DNA of 64,000 nt from Petrolisthes cinctipes. Lineage: Eukaryota > Arthropoda > Malacostraca > Decapoda > Porcellanidae. Of the stretch, positions 47,836 through 60,331 are shown piece after piece; the first letter of the stretch is position 1, and each line of letters starts with the position of its first letter. The stretch is taken from the NCBI GenBank assembly GCA_033782935.1, contig JAWQEG010000283.1:1798001-1862000 (forward strand), read 5' to 3'. The notes under the pieces are model-generated. The model had not been told where the DNA came from. It searched no databases and saw only the letters and a list, made by a program, of their open reading frames with translations. Both the position numbers and the translations under genes were made by a program.

Positions 47836-49963
47836 AAATTCAGGCTCAAATTTGAACACCCGAAAATTCAATATTTTGGGGTCCCAGAAGCAATCTGTAC
47901 ATGCCTACACAGTGCTAAAATATTTTCAAAATATAGGCTAAAAACATGCTAAAAATCGACATTTTAGGTGCCAAAAAATCGATATCTCAAATTCAGTCCC
48001 AAAACACCCGAAAATTCGATATTTAGAGGTCCCAAAAGGTATCTGTACATGCCTACTCCGTGTTAGAGTATTTTCAAAATACAGGCCAAAAACATACTGA
48101 AAATCGATATTTTTGGTGCCCAAAGTCAATATGTGCATGTATCTTCTGTACCCGTTTATATCTCAAATTCAGGCTCAAAACACCCGAAAATTCGATATTT
48201 TGGGGTCCCAGAAGCAATCTGTACATGCCTACTCAGTGCTAGAATATTTTCAAAATATAGGCTAAAAACATGCTAAAAATCGATCTTTTAGGTGCCAAAA
48301 AGTCGATATCTCAAATTCAGTCCCAAAACACCCGAAAATTCGATATTTAGGGGTCCCAGAAGCGATCTGTACATGCCTACTAAGTGTTAGAGTATTTTCA
48401 AAATACATGCTCAAAACATACTGAAAATCGATCTTTTAGGTGCACAAAAGTCGATATGTGCATGTATCTTCTGTACCCGTTTATATCTCAAATTCAGGCT
48501 CAAAACACCCGAAAATTCAATATTTTGGGGTCCCAGAAGCAATCTGTACATGCCTACACAGTGCTAGAATATTTTCAAAATATAGGCTAAAAACATGCTA
48601 AAAATCGACATTTTAGGTGCCAAAAAATCGATATCTCAAATTCATTCCCAAAACACCCGAAAATTCGATATTTAGAGGTCCCAGAAGGTATCTGTACATG
48701 CCTACTCCGTGTTAGAGTATTTTCAAAATACAGGCCAAAAACATACTGAAAATCGATCTTTTAGGTGCACAAAAGTCGATATGTGCATGCATCTTCTGTA
48801 CCCGTTTATATCTCAAATTCTGGCCCTAAACACCCGAAAATTCGATATTTATGGGTCTCAGAAGCGATCTGTACATACCTACTCCGTGTTAGAGTATTTT
48901 CAAAATTCAGGCCCAAAACATGCTGAAAATCGATATTTTTGGTGCCCAAAGTCAATATGTGCATGTATCTTCTGTACCCGTTTATATCTCAAATTCAGGC
49001 TCAAAACACCCGAAAATTCAATATTTTGGGGTCCCAGAAGCAATCTGTACATGCCTAGTCAGTGCTAGAATATTTTCAAAATATAGGCTAAAAACATGCT
49101 AAAAATCGATCTTTTAGGTGCCAAAAAGTCGATATCTCAAATTCAGTCCCAAAACACCCGAAAATTCGATATTTAGGGGTCCCAGAAGCGATCTGTACAT
49201 GCCTACTCCGTGTTAGACTATTTTCAAATTACATGCTCAAAACATACTGAAAATCGATCTTTTAGGTGCACAAAAGTCGATATGTGCATGCATCTTCAGT
49301 ACCCGTTTATATCTCAAATTCAGGCTCAAAACACCCGAAAATTCAATATTTTGGGGTCCCAGAAGCAATCTGTACATGCCTACTCAGTGCTAGAATATTT
49401 TCAAAATATAGGCTAAAAACATGCTAAAAATCGATCTTTTAGGTGCCAAAAAGTCGATATCTCAAATTCAGTCCCAAAACACCCGAAAATTCGATATTTA
49501 GGGGTCCCAGAAGCGATCTGTACATGCCTACTCCGTGTTAGAGTATTTTCAAAATACATGCTCAAAACATACTGAAAATCGATCTTTTAGGTGCACAAAA
49601 GTCGATATGTGCATGCATCTTCAGTACCCGTTTATATCTCAAATTCAGGCTCAAAACACCCGAAAATTCAATATTTTGGGGTCCCAGAAGCAATCTGTAC
49701 ATGCCTACTCAGTGTTAGAGTATTTTCAAAATACAGGCCAAAAACATTCTGAAATCGATATTTTAGATGCCCAAAGTCAATATGTGCATGTATCTTCTGT
49801 ACCCGTTTATATCTCAAATTCAGGCTCAAAACACCCGAAAATTCAATATTTTGGGGTCCCAGAAGCAATCTGGACATGCCTACACAGTGCTAGAATATTT
49901 TCAAAATATAGGCTAAAAACATGCTAAAAATCGACATTTTATGTGCCAAAAAATCGATATCTC
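47836..49963 (+). repeat. Module d, copy 2 (recombined tail)
   Basis: Monomer starts: C47836 (153 bp), A/B 47989, C48165 A48313 C48490 A48638 B48815 C48991 A49139 C49316 A49464 B49641 (175 bp) C49816. The opening C has a 5 bp insertion (ctcaaatttgaacacc) shared with 51980 and 60332. Against the copy at 51980 one B (176 bp) is missing after A48313. After A49139 the content changes to module a tail, ending in ctggacatgcc. B49641 has lost one base (ctgaaatcg). Confidence 0.86.
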
Positions 49964-50820
49964 AAATTCAGTCCCAAAAAACCCGAAAATTCGATATTTA
50001 GGGGTCCCAGAAGGTATCTGTACATGCCTACTCCGTGTTAGAGTATTTTCAAAATACAGGCCAAAAACATACTGAAAATCGATCTTTTAGGTAAACAAAA
50101 GTCGATATGTGCATGCATCTTCTGTACCCGTTTATATCTCAAATTCTGGCCCTAAACACCCGAAAATTCGATATTTAGGGGTCCCAGAAGCGATCTGTAC
50201 ATGCCTACTTCGTGTTAGAGTATTTTCAAAATACATCCTCAAAACATACTGAAAATCGATCTTTTAGGTGCACAAAAGTCGATATGTGCATTCATCTTCA
50301 GTACCCGTTTATATCTCAAATTCAGGCTCAAAACACCCGAAAATTCAATATTTAGGGGTCCCAGAAGCGATCTGTACATGCCTACTCCGTGTTAGAGTAT
50401 TTTCAAAATTCAGGCCCAAAACATGCTGAAAATCGATATTTTTGGTGCCCAAAGTCAATATGTGCATGTATCTTCTGTACCCGTTTATATCTCAAATTCA
50501 GGCTCAAAACACCCGAAAATTCAATATTTTGGGGTCCCAGAAGCAATCTGTACATGCCTACTCAGTGCTAGAATATAGTTTCAAAATATAGGCTAAAAAC
50601 ATGCTAAAAATCGATCTTTTAGGGGCCAAAAAGTCGATATCTCAAATTCAGTCCCAAAACACCCGAAAATTCGATATTTAGGGGTCCCAGAAGCGATCTG
50701 TACATGCCTACTCCGTGTTAGAGTATTTTCAAAATACATGCTCAAAACATACTGAAAATCGATCTTTTAGGTGCACAAAAGTCGATATGTGCATGCATCT
50801 TCAATACCCGTTTATATCTC
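49964..50820 (+). repeat. Module b, copy 4 (last B merged into module c)
   Basis: Monomer starts: A49964, B/A hybrid 50141, B50318, C50494 (150 bp), A50644. All marks are present to the 150 bp C with gaatatagtttc. The final 177 bp B of other copies is absent; its head (cacccaaaaaattc) instead opens the B/C chimera at 50821. A50644 ends with cttcaatac, a mark of the A monomers of module c (38104-38150 region and 46501), so the crossover lies within A50644. Confidence 0.86.
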
Positions 50821-51979
50821 AAATTCAGGCTCAAAACACCCAAAAAATTCAATATTTTGGGGTCCCAGAAGCAATCTGTACATGCCTACACAGTGCTAGA
50901 ATATTTTTAAAATATAGGCTAAAAACATGCTAAAAATCGATCTTTTAGGTGCCAAAAAGTCGATATCTCAAATTCAGTCCCAAAACACCCAAAAATTCGA
51001 TATTTAGGGGTCCCAGAAGCGATCTGTACATGCCTACTCCGTGTTAGAGTATTTTCAAAATACATGCTCAAAACATACTGAAAATCGATCTTTTAGGTGC
51101 ACAAAAGTCGATATATGCATGCATCTTCAGTACCCGTTTATATCTCAAATTCAGGCTCAAAACACCCGAAAATTCAATATTTTATATCTCAAATTCAGGC
51201 TCAAAACACCCGAAAATTCAATATTTTGGGGTCCCAGAAGCAATCTGTACATGCCTACTCAATGCTAGAATATTTTCAAAATATAGGCTAAAAACATCCT
51301 AAAAATCGATCTTTTAGGTGCCAAAAAATTCAATATTTTGGGGTCCCAGAAGCAATCTGTACATGCCTACTCAGTGTTAGAGTATTTTCAAAATACAGGC
51401 CCAAAACATGCTGAAAATCGATATTTTAGATGCCCAAAGTCAATATGTGCATGTATCTTCTGTACCCGTTTATATCTCAAATTCAGGCTCAAAACACCCG
51501 AAAATTCAATATTAAGGGGTCCCAGAAGCAATCTGTACATGCCTACTCAGTGCTAGAATATTTTCAAAATATAGGCTAAAAACATGCTGAAAATCGATCT
51601 TTTAGGTGCCAAAAAGTCGATATCTCAAATTCAGTCCTAAAACTCCCGAAAATTCGATATTTAGGGGTCCCAGAAGCGATCTGTACATGCCTACTCCGTG
51701 TTAGAGTATTTTCAAAATACATGCTCAAAACATACTGAAAATCGATCTTTTAGGTGTACAAAAGTCGATATGTGCATGCATCTTCAGTACCCGTTTATAT
51801 CTCAAATTCAGGCTCAAAACACCCGAAAATTCAATATTTTGGGGTCCCAGAAGCAATCTGTACATGACTACTCACTGTTAGAGTATTTTTAAAATACAGG
51901 CCCAAAACATGTTGAAAATCGATATTTTAGATGCCCAAAGTCAATATGTGCATGTATCTTCTGTACCCGTTTATATCTC
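50821..51979 (+). repeat. Module c, copy 3 (shortened)
   Basis: Monomer starts: B/C chimera 50821 (149 bp), A50970, 44 bp remnant 51147, fused C-B 51191 (288 bp), C51479 A51627 B51804. The opening monomer has the b-type cacccaaaaaattc head and the c-type cacagtgctag and gaatatttttaaaatat middle. The c monomers corresponding to C46353 and A46501 are missing. From A50970 on, the match to copy 2 is constant at 4,144 bp and to copy 4 at 8,352 bp. Confidence 0.86.
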
Positions 51980-54461
51980 AAATTCAGGCTCAAATTTGAA
52001 CACCCGAAAATTCAATATTTTGGGGTCCCAGAAGCAATCTGTACATGCCTACACAGTGCTAAAATATTTTCAAAATATAGGCTAAAAACATGCTAAAAAT
52101 CGACATTTTAGGTGCCAAAAAATCGATATCTCAAATTCAGTCCCAAAACACCCGAAAATTCGATATTTAGAGGTCCCAGAAGGTATCTGTACATGCCTAC
52201 TCCGTGTTAGAGTATTTTCAAAATACAGGCCAAAAACATACTGAAAATCGATATTTTTGGTGCCCAAAGTCAATATGTGCATGTATCTTATGTACCCGTT
52301 TATATCTCAAATTCAGGCTCAAAACACCCGAAAATTCAATATTTTGGGGTCCCAGAAGCAATCTGTACATGCCTACTCAGTGCTAGAATATTTTCAAAAT
52401 ATAGGCTAAAAACATGCTAAAAATCGATCTTTTAGGTGCCAAAAAGTCGATATCTCAAATTCAGTCCCAAAACACCCGAAAATTCGATATTTAGGGGTCC
52501 CAGAAGCGATCTGTACATGCCTACTAAGTGTTAGAGTATTTTCAAAATACATGCTCAAAACATACTGAAAATCTATCTTTTAGGTGCACAAAAGTCGATA
52601 TGTGCATGCATCTTCAGTACCCGTTTATATCTCAAATTCAGGCTCAAAACACCCGAAAATTCAATATTTTGGGGTCCCAGAAGCAATCTGTACATGCCTA
52701 CTCAGTGTTAGAGTATTTTCAAAATACAGGCCAAAAACATGCTGAAAATCGATATTTTAGATGCCCAAAGTCAATATGTGCATGTATCTTCTGTACCCGT
52801 TTATATCTCAAATTCAGGCTCAAAACACCCGAAAATTCAATATTTTGGGGTCCCAGAAGCAATCTGTACATGCCTACACAGTGCTAGAATATTTTCAAAA
52901 TATAGGCTAAAAACATGCTAAAAATCGACATTTTAGGTGCCAAAAAATCGATATCTCAAATTCATTCCCAAAACACCCGAAAATTCGATATTTAGAGGTC
53001 CCAGAAGGTATCTGTACATGCCTACTCCGTGTTAGAGTATTTTCAAAATACAGGCCAAAAACATACTGAAAATCGATCTTTTAGGTGCCCAAAAGTCGAT
53101 ATGTGCATGCATCTTCTGTACCCGTTTATATCTCAAATTCTGGCCCTAAACACCCGAAAATTCGATATTTATGGGTCTCAGAAGCGATCTGTACATACCT
53201 ACTCCGTGTTAGAGTATTTTCAAAATTCAGGCCCAAAACATGCTGAAAATCGATATTTTTGGTGCCCAAAGTCAATATGTGCATGTATCTTCTGTACCCG
53301 TTTATATCTCAAATTCAGGCTCAAAACACCCGAAAATTCAATATTTTGGGGTCCCAGAAGCAATCTGTACATGCCTAGTCAGTGCTAGAATATTTTCAAA
53401 ATATAGGCTAAAAACATGCTAAAAATCGATCTTTTAGGTGCCAAAAAGTCGATATCTCAAATTCAGTCCCAAAACACCCGAAAATTCGATATTTAGGGGT
53501 CCCAGAAGCGATCTGTACATGCCTACTCCGTGTTAGACTATTTTCAAATTACATGCTCAAAACATACTGAAAATCGATCTTTTAGGTGCACAAAAGTCGA
53601 TATGTGCATGCATCTTCAGTACCCGTTTATATCTCAAATTCAGGCTCAAAACACCCGAAAATTCAATATTTTGGGGTCCCAGAAGCAATCTGTACATGCC
53701 TACTCAGTGTTAGAGTATTTTCAAAATACAGGCCCAAAACATGCTGAAAATCGATATTTTAGATGCCAAAAGTCAATATGTGCATGTATCTTCTGTACCC
53801 GTTTATATCTCAAATTCAGGCTCAAAACACCCGAAAATTCAATATTTTGGGGTCCCAGAAGCAATCTGTACATGCCAACACAGTGCTAGAATATTTTCAA
53901 AATATAGGCTAAAAACATGCTAAAAATCGATATTTTAGGTGCCAAAAAATCGATATCTCAAATTCAGTCCCAAAACACCCGAAAATTCGATATTTAGAGG
54001 TCCCAGAAGGTATCTGTACATGCCTACTCCGTGTTAGATTATTTTCAAGATACAGGCCAAAAACATACTGAAAATCGATCTTTTAGGTGCCCAAAAGTCG
54101 ATATGTGCATGCATCTTCTGTACCCGTTTATATCTCAAATTCAGTCCCAAAACACCCGAAAATTCGATATTTAGAGGTCCCAGAAGGTATCTGTACATGC
54201 CTACTCCGTGTTAGAGTATTTTCAAAATTCAGGCACAAAACATGCTGAAAATTTGATATTTTAGATGCCCAAAGTCAATATGTGCATGTATCTTCTGTAC
54301 CCGTTTATATCTCAAATTCAGGCTCAAAACACCCGAAAATTCAATATTTTGGGGTCCCAGAAGCAATCTGGACATGCCTACACAGTGCTAGAATATTTTC
54401 AAAATATAGGCTAAAAACATGCTAAAAATCGACATTTTAGGTGCCAAAAAATCGATATCTC
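51980..54461 (+). repeat. Module d, copy 3 (most complete)
   Basis: Monomer starts: C51980 (153 bp), A/B 52133, C52309 A52457 B52634 C52810 A52958 B53135 C53311 A53459 B53636 C53812 A53960, A/B hybrid 54137 (177 bp), C54314. It contains every d mark, including the 5 bp insertion, tttatgggtctcag, cctagtcag, agactattttcaaattac and aggcacaaaac. It matches 60332-62665 at a constant 8,352 bp offset and 39312-41465 at about 12,997 bp. Confidence 0.87.
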
Positions 54462-55495
54462 AAATTCAGTCCCAAAAAACCCGAAAATTCGATATTTAGG
54501 GGTCCCAGAAGGTATCTGTACATGCCTACTCCGTGTTAGAGTATTTTCAAAATACAGGCCAAAAACATACTGAAAATCGATCTTTTAGGTAAACAAAAGT
54601 CGATATGTGCATGCATCTTCTGTACCCGTTTATATCTCAAATTCTGGCCCTAAACACCCGAAAATTCGATATTTAGGGGTCCCAGAAGCGATCTGTACAT
54701 GCCTACTTCGTGTTAGAGTATTTTCAAAATACATCCTCAAAACATACTGAAAATCGATCTTTTAGGTGCACAAAAGTCGATATGTGCATTCATCTTCAGT
54801 ACCCGTTTATATCTCAAATTCAGGCTCAAAACACCCGAAAATTCAATATTTAGGGGTCCCAGAAGCGATCTGTACATGCCTACTCAGTGTTAGAGTATTT
54901 TCAAAATTCAGGCCCAAAACATGCTGAAAATCGATATTTTTGGTGCCCAAAGTCAATATGTGCATGTATCTTCTGTACCCTTTTATATCTCAAATTCAGG
55001 CTCAAAACACCCGAAAATTCAATATTTTGGGGTCCCAGAAGCAATCTGTACATGCCTACTCAGTGCTAGAATATAGTTTCAAAATATAGGCTAAAAACAT
55101 GCTAAAAATCGATCTTTTAGGGGCCAAAAAGTCGATATCTCAAATTCAGTCCCAAAACACCCGAAAATTCGATATTTAGGGGTCCCAGAAGCGATCTGTA
55201 CATGCCTACTCCGTGTTAGAGTATTTTCAAAATACATGCTCAAAACATACTGAAAATCGATCTTTTAGGTGCACAAAAGTCGATATGTGCATGCATCTTC
55301 AGTACCCGTTTATATCTCAAATTCAGGCTCAAAACACCCAAAAAATTCAATATTTTGGGGTCCCAGAAGCAATCTGTACATGCCTACTCAGTGTTAGAGT
55401 ATTTTCAAAATACAGGCCCAAAACATGCTGAAAATCGATATTTTAGATGCCCAAAGTCAATATGTGCATGTATCTTCTGTACCCGTTTATATCTC
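54462..55495 (+). repeat. Module b, copy 5
   Basis: Monomer starts: A54462, B/A hybrid 54639, B54816, C54992 (150 bp), A55142, B55319 (177 bp). All marks are present. It is closest to copy 2 at 41466 (offset 12,996), sharing actcagtg in the middle B. Private change: gtacccttttatatc in B54816. Confidence 0.87.
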
Positions 55496-56172
55496 AAATT
55501 CAGGCTCAAAACACCCGAAAATTCAATATTTTGGGGTCCCAGAAGCAATCTGTACATGCCTACACAGTGCTATAATATTTTCAAAATATAGGCTAAAAAC
55601 ATGCTAAAAATCGATATTATAGGTGCCAAAAAATCGATATCTCAAATTCAGTCCCATAACACCCGAAAATTCGATATTTAGAGGTCCCAGAAGGTATCTG
55701 TACATGCCTACTCCGTGTTAGAGTATTTTCAAAATACAGGCCAAAAACATACTGAAAATCGATCTTTTAGGTGCCCAAAAGTCGATATGTGCATGCATCT
55801 TCTGTACCCGTTTATATCTCAAATTCTGGCCTTAAACACCCGAAAATTCGATATTTTGGGGTCCCAGAAGCGATCTGTACATGCCTACTCCGTGTTAGAG
55901 TATTTTCAAAATTCAGGCCCAAAACATGCTGAAAATCGATATTTTTGGTGCCCAAAGTCAATATGTGCATGTATCTTCTGTACCCGTTTATATCTCAAAT
56001 TCAGGCTCAAAACACCCGAAAATTCAATATTTCGGGGTCCCAGAAGCAATCTGTACATGCCTACTCAGTGTTAGAGTATTTTCAAAATACAGGCCCAAAA
56101 CATGTTGAAAATCGATATTTTTGGTGCCCAAAGTCAATATGTGCATGTATCTTCTGTACCCGTTTATATCTC
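55496..56172 (+). repeat. Module e, copy 2
   Basis: Monomer starts: C55496 A55644 B55821 B55997. It matches 42500-43176 at 12,996 bp, including the double B. The C has cacagtgctataat where copy 1 has cacagtgcaataat. The first B runs into the second at a head with aatatttcggggtccc, a private change. Confidence 0.86.
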
Positions 56173-57990
56173 AAATTCAGTCTAAAAACACCCGAAAATT
56201 CAATATTTTGGGGTCCCAGAAGCAATCTGTACATGCCTACTCAGTGCTAGAATATTTTCAAAATATAGGCTAAAAACATGCTAAATATCGATACTTTAGG
56301 TGCCAAAAAGTCGATATCTCAAATTCAGTTCCAAAACACCCGAAAATTCGATATGTAGGGGTCCCAGAAGCGATCTGTACATGCCTACTCCGTGTTAGAG
56401 TATTTTCAAAATACATGCTCAAAACATACTGAAAATCGATCTTTTAGGTGCACAAAATTCGATATGTGCATGCATCTTCAGTACCCGTTTATATCTCAAA
56501 TTCAGTCTCAAAACACCCGAAAATTCAATATTTTGGGGTCCCAGAAGCAATCTGTACATGCCTACTCAGTGTTAGAGTATTTTCAAAATACAGGCCCAAA
56601 ACATGCTTAAAATCGATATTTTAGATGCCCAAAGTCAATATGTGCATCTATCTTCTGTACCCGTTTATATCTCAAATTCAGGCTCAAAACACCCGAAAAT
56701 TCAATATTTTGGGGTCCCAGATGCAATCTGTACATGCCTACACAGTGCTAGAATATTTTCAAAATATAGGCTAAAAACATGCTAAAAATCGATATTATAG
56801 GTGCCAAAAAATCGATATCTCAAATTCAGTCCCATAACACCCGAAAATTCGATATTTAGAGGTCCCAGAAGGTATCTGTACATGCCTACTCCGTGTTAGA
56901 GTATTTTCAAAATACAGGCCAAAAACATACTGAAAATCGATCTTTTAGGTGCCCAAAAGTCGATATGTGCATGCATCTTCTGTACCCGTTTATATCTCAA
57001 ATTCTGGCCCTAAACACCCGAAAATTCGATATTTTGGGGTCCCAGAAGCGATCTGTACATGCCTACTCCGTGTTAGAGTATTTTCAAAATTCAGGCCCAA
57101 AACATGCTGAAAATCGATATTTTTGGTGCCCAAAGTCAATATGTGCATGTATCTTCTGTACCCGTTTATATCTCAAATTCAGGCTCAAAACACCCGAAAA
57201 TTCAATATTTTGGGGTCCCAGAAGCAATCTGTACAGTGCTAGAATATTTTCAAAATATAGGCTAAAAACATGCTAAAAATCGATCTTTTAGGTGCCAAAA
57301 AGTCGATATCTCAAATTCAGTCCCAAAACACCCGAAAATTCGATATTTAGGGGTCCCAGAAGCGATCTGTACATGCCTACTCCGTGTTAGAGTATTTTCA
57401 AAATACATGCTCAAAACATACTAAAAATCGATCTTTTAGGTGCACAAAAGTCGATATGTGCATGCATCTTCTGTACCCGTTTATATCTCAAATTCTGGCC
57501 CTAAACACCCAAAAATTCGATATTTTGGGGTCCCAGAAGCGATCTGTACATGCCTACTCCGTGTTAGAGTATTTTCAAAATACATGCTCAAAACATACTG
57601 AAAATCGATCTTTTAGGTGCACAAAAGTCGATATGTGCATGCATCTTCAGTACCCGTTTATATCTCAAATTCAGGCTCAAAACACCCGAAAATTCAATAT
57701 TTTGGGGTCCCAGAAGCAATCTGTACATGCCTACTCAGTGTTAGAGTATTTTCAAAATACAGGCCAAAAACATTCTGAAAATCGATATTTTAGATGCCCA
57801 AAGTCAATATGTGCATGTATCTTCTGTACCCGTTTATATCTCAAATTCAGGCTCAAAACACCCGAAAATTCAATATTTTGGGGTCCCAGAAGCAATCTGG
57901 ACATGCCTACACAGTGCTAGAATATTTTCAAAATATAGGCTAAAAACATGCTAAAAATCGACATTTTAGGTGCCAAAAAATCGATATCTC
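56173..57990 (+). repeat. Module a, copy 3 (324 bp shorter)
   Basis: Monomer starts: C56173 A56321 B56498 C56674 A56822 B56999 C'57175 A57313, B/A hybrid 57490 (177 bp), B57667 C57843. The hybrid begins as the B of A44317's trimer (ctggccctaaacaccc, then aaaaattcg) and ends as the next A. This removes one B and one C and with them the tgtgtatgtatc and gtccctgaagc marks. The joint leaves one frame open for 178 codons (57384-57920), the longest in the window; this is a by-product of the deletion, not a gene. Confidence 0.86.
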
Positions 57991-58848
57991 AAATTCAGTC
58001 CCAAAAAACCCGAAAATTCGATATTTAGGGGTCCCAGAAGGTATCTGTACATGCCTACTCCGTGTTAGAGTATTTTCAAAATACAGGCCAAAAACATACT
58101 GAAAATCGATCTTTTAGGTAAACAAAAGTCGATATGTGCATGCATCTTCTGTACCCGTTTATATCTCAAATTCTGGCCCTAAACACCCGAAAATTCGATA
58201 TTTAGGGGTCCCAGAAGCGATCTGTACATGCCTACTTCGTGTTAGAGTATTTTCAAAATACATCCTCAAAACATACTGAAAATCGATCTTTTAGGTGCAC
58301 AAAAGTCGATATGTGCATTCATCTTCTGTACCCGTTTATATCTCAAATTCAGGCTCAAAACACCCGAAAATTCAATATTTTGGGGTCCCAGAAGCAATCT
58401 GTACATGCCTACTCAGTGCTAGAATATAGTTTCAAAATATAGGCTAAAAACATGCTAAAAATCGATCTTTTAGGGGCCAAAAAGTCGATATCTCAAATTC
58501 AGTCCCAAAACACCCGAAAATTCGATATTTAGGGGTCCCAGAAGCAATCTGTACATGCCTACTCCGTGTTAGAGTATTTTCAAAATACATGCTCAAAACA
58601 TACTGAAAATCGATCTTTTAGGTGCACAAAAGTCGATATGTGCATGCATCTTCAGTACCCGTTTATATCTCAAATTCAGGCTCAAAACACCCAAAAAATT
58701 CAATATTTTGGGGTCCCAGAAGCAATCTGTACATGCCTACTCAGTGTTAGAGTATTTTCAAAATACAGGCCCAAAACATGCTGAAAATCGATATTTTAGA
58801 TGCCCAAAGTCAATATGTGCATGTATCTTCTGTACCCGTTTATATCTC
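57991..58848 (+). repeat. Module b, copy 6 (one B missing)
   Basis: Monomer starts: A57991, B/A hybrid 58168, C58345 (150 bp), A58495, B58672 (177 bp). The middle B present in the other copies is gone. The hybrid ends in gtgcattcatcttctgt, which combines the hybrid's mark (gtgcattc) with the missing B's ending (cttctgt), so the crossover lies within these few bases. The other marks are intact. Confidence 0.86.
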
Positions 58849-60331
58849 AAATTCAGGCTCAAAACACCCGAAAATTCAATATTTTGGGGTCCCAGAAGCA
58901 ATCTGTACATGCCTACTCAGTGCTAGAATATTTTCAAAATATAGGCCAAAAACATGCTAAAAATCGATCTTTTAGGTGCCAAAAAGTCGATATCTCAAAT
59001 TCAGTCCCAAAACACCCGAAAATTCGATATTTAGGGGTCCCAGAAGCGATCTGTACATGCCTACTCCGTGTTAGAGTATTTTCAAAATACATGCTCAAAA
59101 CATACTGAAAATCGATCTTTTAGGTGCACAAAAGTCGATATGTGCATGCATCTTCAATACCCGTTTATATCTCAAATTCAGGCTCAAAACACCCGAAAAT
59201 TCAATATTTTGGGGTCCCAGAAGCAATCTGTACATGCCTACACAGTGCTAGAATATTTTCAAAATATAGGCTAAAAACATGCTAAAAATCGATCTTTTAG
59301 GTGCCAAAAAGTCGATATCTCAAATTCAGTCCCAAAACACCCAAAAATTCGATATTTAGGGGTCCCAGAAGCGATCTGTACATGCCTACTCCGTGTTAGA
59401 GTATTTTCAAAATACATGCTCAAAACATACTGAAAATCGATCTTTTAGGTGCACAAAAGTCGATATGTGCATGCATCTTCAGTACCCGTTTATATCTGAA
59501 ATTCAGGCTCAAAACACCCGAAAATTCAATATTTTATATCTCAAATTCAGGCTCAAAACACCCGAAAATTCAATATTTTGGGGTCCCAGAAGCAATCTGT
59601 ACATGCCTACTCAATGCTAGAATATTTTCAAAATATAGGCTAAAAACATCCTAAAAATCGATCTTTTAGGTGCCAAAAAATTCAATATTTTGGGGTCCCA
59701 GAAGCAATCTGTACATGCCTACTCAGTGTTAGAGTATTTTCAAAATACAGGCTCAAAACATGCTGAAAATCGATATTTTAGATGCCCAAAGTCAATATGT
59801 GCATGTATCTTCTGTACCCGTTTATATCTCAAATTCAGGCTCAAAACACCCGAAAATTCAATATTAAGGGGTCCCAGAAGCAATCTGTACATGCCTACTC
59901 AGTGCTAGAATATTTTCAAAATATAGGCTAAAAACATGCTGAAAATCGATCTTTTAGGTGCCAAAAAGTCGATATCTCAAATTCAGTCCTAAAACTCCCG
60001 AAAATTCGATATTTAGGGGTCCCAGAAGCGATCTGTACATGCCTACTCCGTGTTAGAGTATTTTCAAAATACATGCTCAAAACATAATGAAAATCGATCT
60101 TTTAGGTGTACAAAAGTCGATATGTGCATGCATCTTCAGTACCCGTTTATATCTCAAATTCAGGCTCAAAACACCCGAAAATTCAATATTTTGGGGTCCC
60201 AGAAGCAATCTGTACATGACTACTCAGTGTTAGAGTATTTTTAAAATACAGGCCCAAAACATGTTGAAAATCGATATTTTAGATGCCCAAAGTCAATATG
60301 TGCATGTATCTTCTGTACCCGTTTATATCTC
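58849..60331 (+). repeat. Module c, copy 4
   Basis: Monomer starts: C58849 A58997 C59174 A59322, 44 bp remnant 59499, fused C-B 59543 (288 bp), C59831 A59979 B60156. The remnant, fusion, aatattaagg and gtgtacaaaag marks are all present. Private changes include tatctgaaattc at the tail of A59322, acaggctcaaaac in the fused unit and cataatg in A59979. Confidence 0.87.

Larger units (their letters stand above)
43177..56172 (+). repeat. 12,996 bp super-repeat, copy 2 (modules a-b-c-d-b-c-d-b-e)
   Basis: This copy differs from the 8,524 bp version by an extra round of b-c-d, a difference of 4,472 bp. Module order: a 43177, b 45319, c 46353, d 47836, b 49964, c 50821, d 51980, b 54462, e 55496. 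In the first d the tail has been replaced by the tail of module a: 49464-49963 matches 44818-45318 at an offset of 4,645-4,646. This exchange marks where the extra round was created by unequal crossing-over. Confidence 0.86.
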
